From Streptomyces sp. M41(2017) (GTDB lineage: Bacteria > Actinomycetota > Actinomycetes > Streptomycetales > Streptomycetaceae): a DNA stretch of 64,000 nucleotides. Below are positions 33,724-40,899 of the stretch, piece by piece. The first letter of the stretch is position 1, and every line of letters starts with the position of its first letter. The notes below the pieces were generated by a model that worked only from the letters and a program-made list of their open reading frames with translations, was not told the DNA's origin and made no database searches. Made by a program: the position numbers and the translations under genes. The stretch lies in the NCBI RefSeq assembly GCF_002078175.1, contig NZ_MWFK01000001.1, positions 5,518,001-5,582,000 on the forward strand, written 5' to 3'.

Positions 33724-34922
33724 CGTTCTGCCGGCACCAGCACGCCGGCCCGGAGCAGCCTCTCGGCGAGTGCGGCACCGAGCTCGCCGACAGTGCGAGC
33801 CTGCCCGTCGAGCAACCGTGTTACGGAGGCAACATCGGTTTCCGCGAAGTCGAGCCAGCCCACTCGGGTGATCAACCGCGCTCCCTCCCACCGCGGAGCC
33901 AGCGCGTCACGGAGCCGGATCAACGAGGTCGGGTCGAGATTCCGCAGCGCTGCGAGCTGGGCCAGGGGACCCAGCGGCGCGGGCCGGCCCTGAGATCGTC
34001 GGGCCCGGTGGAATCGCGGCCTCACATCGGTCTCCGCCACAGCCTCCAGCAGACGGGACCGGACGAGTTCCAGCTCGGACTCCAGATGCTCCGGTCCAAG
34101 GGGGAGACTGCGGCGTGCCGCCGAATCCTCCCGAAGTACGGCAAGCGCGGCTCGGGTGAACTCCTCGGCCAACGCGTGGCGAGTCCAGACATGAACGCCG
34201 AGGGTTACATGAAGGGAGACGTCGCCCTGAGCCTGCGCGGAGTGCAACCAGCCCCGTGGCAGATAGAGCACGTCGCCGGGGTTGAGCACCGTATCCAGGT
34301 ACGGCTTCTGCCCGGCCGCCTCAGCGACTGCCTTCCGGTGATCGGTCCAGGGCTGGTCGCGGAGCGGGTCGGGCAGGACGGGCTTGTGGATGACCCACCT
34401 CTTGGAGCCCTCGACCTGCACGATGAACACGTCATGCACGTCGTAGTGGGCGTCGAACCCGCGGTTCTGCGGCGGTGTCACGTAGGCATTGGCCTGTACG
34501 GGGTGCCCCAGCTCCTCACTGAGCGCGGACACCAGATCGGCCATCGGCTCCCAGGTCCTGTGCAACGCCTGCAACACAAGGGTGGCCCCCTCGGCGAACG
34601 CGCGCCACAGCGCAGTGTCGTCCAGCTGGTCGGTGATGGTGGCCCCGACTCCTGCGGACGACGTGAACGACGAATCGGGAAGAGCCGCGCCCTCCTTTGC
34701 GACACGGAGGAAGGGCGTACGCAGACCACGACGTGAAATGAGCTCGTCCACCGCGTCGGCGGAGAACACGTCTCCGAAGTCACTCGCGTCCCGGTTCAGC
34801 AGTGGCTCACGCCCCCAGAAACCACCGGCGAACGACTCACGGCTGCACCCGGTCAAACGGGACTCCAGGGCGCCCGCCGAATCGTTGCCGGCGCCCTGAA
34901 GATCGGTCCGTACCGGCCTCAA
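33720..34922 (-). CDS. JmjC/cupin-4 (ROXA-type) 2-oxoglutarate oxygenase
   Basis: 400 aa from a TTG at 34922 that overlaps the peptide-gene stop as TTGA; GGAGGAG lies about ten bases upstream. The cupin core carries the iron facial triad: H159 and D161 in FDAHYDVHDVFIVQ, and H227 in RGWLHSA. The flanks QANAYVTPPQNRG and EGSKRWVIHK and the helical C-terminal part fit ribosomal-oxygenase-like (YcfD/MINA/NO66) enzymes. Known members hydroxylate Arg or His in ribosomal proteins using oxygen and 2-oxoglutarate. Here the gene sits directly after a peptide gene with regularly spaced His residues, which suggests that peptide as substrate. Confidence 0.85.
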   Translation of the reverse strand: MRPVRTDLQGAGNDSAGALESRLTGCSRESFAGGFWGREPLLNRDASDFGDVFSADAVDELISRRGLRTPFLRVAKEGAALPDSSFTSSAGVGATITDQLDDTALWRAFAEGATLVLQALHRTWEPMADLVSALSEELGHPVQANAYVTPPQNRGFDAHYDVHDVFIVQVEGSKRWVIHKPVLPDPLRDQPWTDHRKAVAEAAGQKPYLDTVLNPGDVLYLPRGWLHSAQAQGDVSLHVTLGVHVWTRHALAEEFTRAALAVLREDSAARRSLPLGPEHLESELELVRSRLLEAVAETDVRPRFHRARRSQGRPAPLGPLAQLAALRNLDPTSLIRLRDALAPRWEGARLITRVGWLDFAETDVASVTRLLDGQARTVGELGAALAERLLRAGVLVPAER

Positions 34923-35272
34923 GAGCGGCCAGCTCCTCCGTCGGCTCCGCCGTCGTGCTGGCCGGGTGTGCCTGCGGCGCCGCCGTCCGCGGGACCTTCG
35001 GCTCCTCCGTCGGCTCCTCCGTCGGCTCCGCCGTCGTGCTGGCCGGGTGTGCCTTCGGCGCCGCCGTCCGCGGGACCTTCGGCTCCTCCGTCGGCTCCTC
35101 CGTCGGCTCCGCCGTCGTGCTGGCCGGGTGTGCCTTCGGCACCGCCGTCCGCGGGACCGTCGGCTCCTCCGTCGGCTCCTCCGTCGGCTCCTCCGTCGGC
35201 TCCGCCGTCGTGCTGGCCCGGTGTGCCCTCGGCGCCGCCGTCCGCAGGACCCTCGTCTTCAGAATGCGTCAT
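34919..35272 (-). CDS. Repetitive Gly/Ala/Asp/His peptide, candidate hydroxylase substrate
   Basis: 117 aa from an ATG at 35272, with GGAGG at ideal spacing. After seven residues (MTHSEDE) come four near-identical repeats. Each contains GTPGQHDGGADGGA and a GPADGGA spacer, with repeat lengths of 31, 27 and 27 residues (DNA period 81 bp). One His per repeat (H21, H52, H79, H106) is always flanked by Gln and Asp. There is no signal peptide, membrane segment or Cys. The stop overlaps the TTG start of the JmjC/cupin hydroxylase. It could be a precursor of a modified peptide or a structural repeat protein. No family is recognised. Confidence 0.7.
   Translation of the reverse strand: MTHSEDEGPADGGAEGTPGQHDGGADGGADGGADGGADGPADGGAEGTPGQHDGGADGGADGGAEGPADGGAEGTPGQHDGGADGGADGGAEGPADGGAAGTPGQHDGGADGGAGRS
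34952..35215. repeat. 81-bp direct repeats inside the peptide gene
   Basis: Copies anchored at the sequence GTCGTGCTGG begin at 34952, 35033, 35114 and 35207: two intervals of exactly 81 bp and one of 93 bp, that is, 81 plus one extra 12-bp Gly-Ala-Asp unit. The high DNA identity implies recent duplication or gene conversion. Confidence 0.9.
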
Positions 35273-36048
35273 GGTTCCTCCAGTGTTCGATCTTTGTGTC
35301 TGAGTTCCCGATATCTGCCCTGGCATGCAGTCCGGTTTTCGATGCTTACCGATGCTCGCATTCATCCTTCGTGTCGCAGGGCAACGACTCGACTTCCCGC
35401 GCGTTCGTGTAGAAACACATCGCGTATCGGCGGTCTCGCACAATGGTGGGCGCAGAAAACGCGGCCCTTACTTCGCCTCGGCCGGTGAGATCGGATGCGG
35501 CAATTCGATCCGGGCGCACGACTCGGCCCGTGGAAGAAGGCACCGTAAGAACGCTGAGGACGGGAGCAGGAAGTGAGTGCTCCCTGCGTCGGCTCGTATT
35601 GGGGATGAGATTTCCAGACTCCCTTTTGCAGTCGTGCCTCATGTGCGGGGCCATAACGCACGGTGCCCGCCGGCTGCCGCTGCGGCCATTTGTGTGGCGA
35701 TGGGACAGATGTGGATTCCCGAGTGGTGCGCGTTGTGCCGCGGACAGCCGAGTGGGTGAGTGAAATGCCGTACGGACCGTCGGCCCGTCACGGGTGGGGC
35801 GATCCGTACGAATCAGCGGGTCGACACCGCGGCTCCGATCAGCCGGTCGTCGCGTACAGCGGCCGGGAGAGTCTCTCGCCAGGAGCTGCCTCCGCTGGTG
35901 CGGGCACCCTTCCCCAAGGTCCGGGTCAACCGTGCGTTTCGCACGGTCAGTTGCTGACGTGTGTGACTGTCGGCGCCCCTTCACCGGATGACACCGTTCT
36001 TCCCGTCAGGCCGACACGGAGCCGGTACCGCCGACCGAGGGAGTGGAC
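35273..36048. other. Divergent intergenic region between the peptide operon and ramC
   Basis: About 775 bases. It should hold the promoter of the repetitive-peptide operon on one side and the RamR-dependent ramC promoter on the other. I could not place either with confidence. The only small frame of note is a 24-codon minus-strand one at 35346-35420. Confidence 0.5.
35346..35420 (-). CDS. Speculative 24-aa Cys-containing peptide
   Basis: ATG at 35420 to TAA at 35346, in the same direction as and 73 bp upstream of the repetitive-peptide gene. The peptide begins MCFYTNAREV and ends DECEHR, with Cys at 2, 15 and 21. About 75 percent of third positions are G or C. No ribosome site is visible, so it may be chance. 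Confidence 0.18.
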   Translation of the reverse strand: MCFYTNAREVESLPCDTKDECEHR

Positions 36049-38634
36049 GTGATCAAGGGCTACGCCGCCTTCTGTGACGCGGACCCGCACTTCTACGACG
36101 CTCCGCACCGGATGAACACCGGCCCGACCGGCGCAGCCGACCGAAGGGGGGAGCAGTACGAGGTGGCCCTCGCACCGGTCCCCGAGGGCTGGCAGCGTCA
36201 CCGCGTCGGCGACTGGCTGGCCTTGCGGCCGATGGACAGCCAACTCCCCGAACAGGGATGGAAGATCCATGTGTCCGCGTGCCTCGGCAACGCCGAGTCC
36301 GTCCTCGCGAGGGTCTCGACCTACTGTCAAGAGCAGCGTGTCGCCCACAAGTTCGTGCCCAGTCGCTATCTGCTGCACCATCGCAACGCCAAGTACGCGG
36401 ACCGGGCGGCGAGCGGCAAATTCATCACCGTGTACCCGTCCGACGACGAGCGGTGCCGCCGCGTCGCAGAAGACCTCGCCGCTCTCCTCGCCGGCGAGCC
36501 TGCACCGTACATTCTCAGCGACCTGCGCTGGGGATCCGGACCGGTCCACCTCCGCTACGGCAGCTTCACCCGCCGGCATTGTTACGACGAGGACGGGGAA
36601 CTGCGGCCCGCGGTACGGCGCCCCGACGGACGGCTCGTCCCCGATCTGCGCGGGCCCGCCTTCCGGATACCCGACTGGATCGAGCCGCCGGCCTTCCTCG
36701 CGCCCCACCTCGAGGCCCGGGCCGCGGTCACCGTCGGCGAACTTCCCTACGCCATCGAGAGCGCCCTGCACTTCTCCAACGGAGGCGGGGTCTACGTCGG
36801 CCGCGACCGCGCCACCGGTGAGAAGGTCGTCCTGAAAGAGGCCCGCCCGCATGCAGGACTGGCCGCCGACGGCGCCGACGCGGTGGCCCGGCTGCGCCGC
36901 GAACAAGAGGCGCTGGAGCGGCTCTCCGGACTCGGCTGCACCCCGGAGGTGCGGGGGACGTTCTCCGTCGGGGACCACCAGTTCCTGGCGATGGAGTTCG
37001 TGGAGGGCAAACCGCTCAACACCTTCTTCGCCCGCCGTCACCCCCTCATCGAGTCCGACCCCGGCCCCGAGGCACTCGCCGAATACACCGCCTGGGCCCT
37101 GCGTATCCACCGGCTGATCGAGGACGCGGTGCACGCGGTGCACGCTCGCGGAGTCGTCTTCAACGACCTTCATCTCTTCAACATCATGGTCTCCGAGGAC
37201 GAACGGTCCGTGACACTCATCGACTTCGAGGCCGCGGCCCCCATCGACGAGGGCCGACGCCAGACGGTCGCGAACCCCGGCTTCGTCGCCCCCGCCGACC
37301 GGCGAGGACACGACGTGGACCGGTACGCCCTGGCCTGCCTCCGGCTCGCCCTGTTCCTGCCGCTCACCAGTCTGCTTCCGCTCGACAGGGCCAAAGCCCG
37401 ACACCTGGCGGACATCGCCGCCGAGCAATTCCCCATCGACAGAGGCTTCCTGGACGAGGCGGTCGAGGAGATCACCCGCGGCACCGCCCGACCCGCTGCC
37501 GGACCGTACCTGCCCGTCGAACCAGGTGACTGGCCACGCAGCCGCGACTCGATGGTCCGCGCCGTCCTGGCCTCCGCCACCCCGGAGCGCGACGACCGGT
37601 TCTTCCCCGGCGACATCGCCCAGTTCGCCACCACCGGCGGCGGAGCGACCTTCGGGTACGGCACCGCGGGAGTCCTGTACGCCCTCGCCGAGACCGGCGC
37701 GGACCCGCACACCGAGGCGGAGGAGTGGCTTCTGCGCCAGACCAAGGCACCGGAGTCCGGCACCCCGATCGGCTTCTACGACGGACTGACCGGCATCGCC
37801 TGGACACTGGACCGCCTCGGCCACCCCGAACGGGCCCTGGAACTGGCCGAGTCGGCCCAAGCGCGGCCCTGGGAGGGCATCGCCCCCGATCTCCACGGCG
37901 GCCTCACCGGCGTCGGACTCGCCCTGGACTCCCTCGCGGCCACGACCGGAACACCCGCCCTGCACGAAGCGGCCCGGCGCTGCGCCGAACTGGTCGCCGA
38001 GGCCGTCCCCGGCATCACCCGCGCCGGGCTCCTGTACGGGGCGTCCGGACCGGCCCTGCTCTTCGTCCGCCTCTACGAACGCACCGGTGACACCGCGCTG
38101 CTCGACCGGGCAGGCGACGCGCTCCGGCAGGATCTCGCCCGGTGTGTCCGCAGCGCCTCCGGAACGCTCCAGGTCGACGAGGGCTGGCGGACCATGCCGT
38201 ACCTCGGCGCCGGCAGCGTCGGCATCGGCATGGTGCTCGACGACTACCTCGCCCACCGGGCGGACGAGGACCTCGACAGAGCGCGCCGCGAGATCGTACG
38301 GGCCGCACAGGCCACCTTCTACGCGCAACCCGGACTCTTCCGCGGCGCCGCCGGCATGGTGCTGCACCTCAGCCGGACCACCGCTCCCGGCCCCGGCACC
38401 ACGCCGGGGGACGTGCGCCGACAGATCGACGCCCTGTCCCGGCACGCCGTCCCCTACGCAGGCCATCTGGCCTTTCCCGGTGAGCAGATGATGCGGCTGT
38501 CCATGGACCTCGCCACCGGCACCGCCGGTTGCCTTCTCGCCCTCGGCAGCGCCGCCTCCGGCGGAGACGTGCATCTGCCCTTCCTCCCGCCGCCCCGGCG
38601 GAACCCACAAGCCGGTCCCGTCCAGGGATCGTGA
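36049..38634 (+). CDS. ramC: Class III lanthipeptide synthetase for SapB
   Basis: 861 aa from a GTG at 36049 behind CGAGGGAG. It has the three-domain layout of RamC/AmfT-type enzymes. The N-terminal lyase-like domain (1-210) includes FVPSRYLLHHRNAKYADRAA. A Ser/Thr-kinase domain (about 230-440) has K263, the catalytic loop VVFNDLHLFN (D373) and the metal-binding D392 in LIDFE. The C-terminal cyclase-like domain (about 500-850) lacks the zinc-binding Cys-Cys-His of LanC enzymes (GLLYGASGP, GLFRGAAGM), as expected of class III. It phosphorylates Ser in the precursor, eliminates phosphate and forms the lanthionine rings. The precursor gene follows 58 bp later. Confidence 0.93.
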   Translation: MIKGYAAFCDADPHFYDAPHRMNTGPTGAADRRGEQYEVALAPVPEGWQRHRVGDWLALRPMDSQLPEQGWKIHVSACLGNAESVLARVSTYCQEQRVAHKFVPSRYLLHHRNAKYADRAASGKFITVYPSDDERCRRVAEDLAALLAGEPAPYILSDLRWGSGPVHLRYGSFTRRHCYDEDGELRPAVRRPDGRLVPDLRGPAFRIPDWIEPPAFLAPHLEARAAVTVGELPYAIESALHFSNGGGVYVGRDRATGEKVVLKEARPHAGLAADGADAVARLRREQEALERLSGLGCTPEVRGTFSVGDHQFLAMEFVEGKPLNTFFARRHPLIESDPGPEALAEYTAWALRIHRLIEDAVHAVHARGVVFNDLHLFNIMVSEDERSVTLIDFEAAAPIDEGRRQTVANPGFVAPADRRGHDVDRYALACLRLALFLPLTSLLPLDRAKARHLADIAAEQFPIDRGFLDEAVEEITRGTARPAAGPYLPVEPGDWPRSRDSMVRAVLASATPERDDRFFPGDIAQFATTGGGATFGYGTAGVLYALAETGADPHTEAEEWLLRQTKAPESGTPIGFYDGLTGIAWTLDRLGHPERALELAESAQARPWEGIAPDLHGGLTGVGLALDSLAATTGTPALHEAARRCAELVAEAVPGITRAGLLYGASGPALLFVRLYERTGDTALLDRAGDALRQDLARCVRSASGTLQVDEGWRTMPYLGAGSVGIGMVLDDYLAHRADEDLDRARREIVRAAQATFYAQPGLFRGAAGMVLHLSRTTAPGPGTTPGDVRRQIDALSRHAVPYAGHLAFPGEQMMRLSMDLATGTAGCLLALGSAASGGDVHLPFLPPPRRNPQAGPVQGS

Positions 38635-38692
38635 AGTGCACCACCCGCAGGACGTACGAACCGCTCACAGTCCCCGATCGAAAGGAAAGACG

Positions 38693-38821
38693 ATGACGCT
38701 TCTCGACCTGCAGTCGATGGAGACCCCGAAGGAAGAGGCCACCGGCGACGTCGCCACCGGCAGCCGCGCGAGCCTGCTGCTCTGCGGCGACAGCAGCCTG
38801 TCCGTCACCACCTGTAACTGA
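38693..38821 (+). CDS. ramS: SapB lanthipeptide precursor
   Basis: 42 aa from the ATG at 38693, with an AAAGGAAAG site. The leader starts TLLDLQSMETPKEEATGD and includes the LLDLQ helix recognised by class III synthetases. The core holds two repeats of the Ser...Cys type (SRASLLLCGD and SSLSVTTCN), giving two lanthionine rings and dehydroalanines after RamC acts. From memory it differs from S. coelicolor RamS at only a handful of positions, one of them in the core (Val for Ile). Mature SapB is a secreted surfactant that lowers surface tension so that aerial hyphae can rise. It is followed by a strong hairpin. Confidence 0.96.
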   Translation: MTLLDLQSMETPKEEATGDVATGSRASLLLCGDSSLSVTTCN

Positions 38822-38828
38822 CACACCG

Positions 38829-38864
38829 GCCGGTCCGCGCGGCGTCACCGCCGCGCGGACCGGC
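38829..38864 (+). terminator. Intercistronic hairpin after ramS
   Basis: A perfect 16-bp stem (38829-38844 with 38849-38864) and a TCAC loop, starting 8 bases after the ramS stop. It probably acts as a partial terminator and 3' stabiliser, giving much more ramS than ramAB message. Confidence 0.8.
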
Positions 38865-39009
38865 GCCGGTCACGGCCCGGCGCCGCTCATGCCCGACGTC
38901 CGCCGAGACCGACGTCCGCTGAGTCCGACGACGGAAGCTCGTCGGCCCGAGCCCGACACCGGCCTCCACACCACGTGTCCCAGCCGTTCCCGGGGAGGAG
39001 ACCTCCACG

Positions 39010-40899
39010 ATGACCTCCGCCCCGGACCTTCCGGATCGCCCGGACCTCTCGGACCCACCGGCCACCCCGTCCTTCGCCGGGAGCGACGCAGAGGAAGACT
39101 CGGAGGTCCGCGCGGCCTGTAACGGCGTACTGCGCCAGGCACTTCGCCACAGCGGCGGACACAGCCTCGCGATCCTCCTCTGCTCCGTCACCTCCGCGCT
39201 CGTCTCGCTGGCCGAACCGGCGGTCCTCGGGCACGCCCTGGACCTGCTCCTCTCCCGGTCGCCGGGCGCCACCCCATGGACCCTCGCGTGCGCGGCGCTC
39301 GTCGTCGCGGAGATCCTGCTCGACTCCGCGGACGCCCTCCTCGTCGGAACCGTCAACGCCCGCTCCACCGCGTGGCTGCGCACCCGGACACTCGACCGGC
39401 TCCTGCGCGCCGACCCGAACCGCGCCACCGCCTCCTTCGCGCCGGGTGATCTGGCCACCCGGCTCACCGCCAACGCCACCGAGGCGGGCACCGTTCCCGC
39501 CGCCGCGGCGGGAGTCGCGGCTGCTCTCCTCCCGCCCCTCGGTGCCCTTGTCGCCCTGACCGTCATCGACGGGTGGACCGCCGCGGCCTTTCTGCTGGGG
39601 GTCCCTCTGCTGGTGCTGCTCCTTCGGACGTTCGCCCGCTCCTCGTCCGTGGCCGTCGGCCGGTATCAGGAGGTCCAGGCGGAGATCGCCGACCGGCTCG
39701 CCGAAGTGCTGGGCGGAGCCCAGACCGTCGCCGCGGCGGGCACCGTACGTCGGGAACGACGCCGCGTGCTCGCGGACCTGCCACGTCTCTCCACCGAGGG
39801 CCGTTCCATGTGGCGGGTCTACGGGCGTGCGGTCGCGCACAGCGGAGTCCTGATGCCGCTGCTGGTCTGTCTCGTTCTCGGTGTGGGGGGCCTGCGGCTC
39901 GCCACCGGACACCTGAGCGTCGGTGACCTGGTCGCCGCCTCCCGGTACGCGGCACTGGCAGCGGGCGCCGGGGCGGTGGCCGGGGTGGTCGGTGCCCTCG
40001 TGAAGGGAAGGGCGGCCGCTCGCCGCACGGTCGAACCGGCCCTCCTGGCCCCGGTCGCGCACGGTCCCTCGGTGCTGTCGGCAGGCGGACCGGGGACGCT
40101 GGAGCTTCACGGTGTCGGTGTCGTACGCGACGGCGTCCGTGTCCTTGACGACGTCACCGTCACCGTGCCAGGCGGGACGACGGTGGCCGTCGTGGGCCGC
40201 TCCGGTTCGGGCACGTCCGCCCTCGCGGCGGTGGCGGGCCGGCTGACCGACCCCGACGAGGGCTGCGTGCGTCTGGACGGCGTCCCGCTCGACCGGCTCA
40301 CCGAGGAGGACCTGCGCACGGAGGTGGTTCACGCCTTCGCACAGCCCGCGCTCTTCGGAGCCACGGTCGCCGACGCCATCGCGTTCGGCGTCGTGGCACC
40401 GCCGCCCTCGGCCGTACGCGCAGCCGCCCGTGCCGCTGGAGCGGACACCTTCGTGACGCGTCTTCCGCAGGGCTACGACACCCCGCTCACGCACGCGCCG
40501 TTGTCCGGCGGTGAGCGCCAACGACTCGGGCTGGCGCGGGCGTTCGCGCACGCCGGACGACTGCTCGTGCTGGACGACGCGATGTCCGGCCTGGACACCG
40601 TCACCCAGCGGGAGGTGGAGCGCGCGCTCGCCCGTGACGTCCGTGCCGGGACCCGGCTGCTGGTCGCCCATCGATTGTCGACCGCGGCCCGTGCCGATCT
40701 GGTGCTCTGGCTGGAGAAGGGCCGCATCCGCGGGATGGCCCCGCACGACGTGCTGTGGCGGATGCCCGACTACCGTGCCGTCTTCACCGCCACGGCGGAA
40801 GCCGGACCGGACCGTCCAGGCAACTCTCGAACGGTCCCGGGAAGCGGTTCGCCGCCCGGGGCCACCTCCGGACACCCGGCAGCGGGGGAGGGGGCCTGA
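39010..40899 (+). CDS. ramA: ABC exporter half-protein for SapB, with degenerate ATP site
   Basis: 629 aa from the ATG at 39010, with GAGGAG eight bases upstream. The transmembrane domain (about 45-350) is fused to a nucleotide-binding domain (about 365-590). The ABC signature LSGGERQ (498-504) is canonical. However, the Walker A motif reads GRSGSGTS, with T402 replacing the essential Lys, and Walker B ends LLVLDDA, with D523 replacing the catalytic Glu. Its own ATP site should be inactive for hydrolysis. It pairs with RamB, whose motifs are the mirror image. The stop overlaps the ramB start by one base (TGATG). The complex exports the mature lanthipeptide. Confidence 0.92.
   Translation: MTSAPDLPDRPDLSDPPATPSFAGSDAEEDSEVRAACNGVLRQALRHSGGHSLAILLCSVTSALVSLAEPAVLGHALDLLLSRSPGATPWTLACAALVVAEILLDSADALLVGTVNARSTAWLRTRTLDRLLRADPNRATASFAPGDLATRLTANATEAGTVPAAAAGVAAALLPPLGALVALTVIDGWTAAAFLLGVPLLVLLLRTFARSSSVAVGRYQEVQAEIADRLAEVLGGAQTVAAAGTVRRERRRVLADLPRLSTEGRSMWRVYGRAVAHSGVLMPLLVCLVLGVGGLRLATGHLSVGDLVAASRYAALAAGAGAVAGVVGALVKGRAAARRTVEPALLAPVAHGPSVLSAGGPGTLELHGVGVVRDGVRVLDDVTVTVPGGTTVAVVGRSGSGTSALAAVAGRLTDPDEGCVRLDGVPLDRLTEEDLRTEVVHAFAQPALFGATVADAIAFGVVAPPPSAVRAAARAAGADTFVTRLPQGYDTPLTHAPLSGGERQRLGLARAFAHAGRLLVLDDAMSGLDTVTQREVERALARDVRAGTRLLVAHRLSTAARADLVLWLEKGRIRGMAPHDVLWRMPDYRAVFTATAEAGPDRPGNSRTVPGSGSPPGATSGHPAAGEGA

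Noticed and set aside
34966..35412. Plus-strand Pro/Ser/Ala-rich or Arg-rich repeat proteins
   Set aside because: They are the complement of the repetitive peptide gene, which has a far better start (ATG with GGAGG) and couples to the hydroxylase.
36043..36051. GTG at 36043 as the ramC start
   Set aside because: It overlaps the likely ribosome site GAGGGAG; the GTG at 36049 is better spaced, although the difference is only two residues.
35947..38610. Minus-strand frame of 887 codons
   Set aside because: Shadow of ramC with Gly/Val/Arg-rich nonsense composition.
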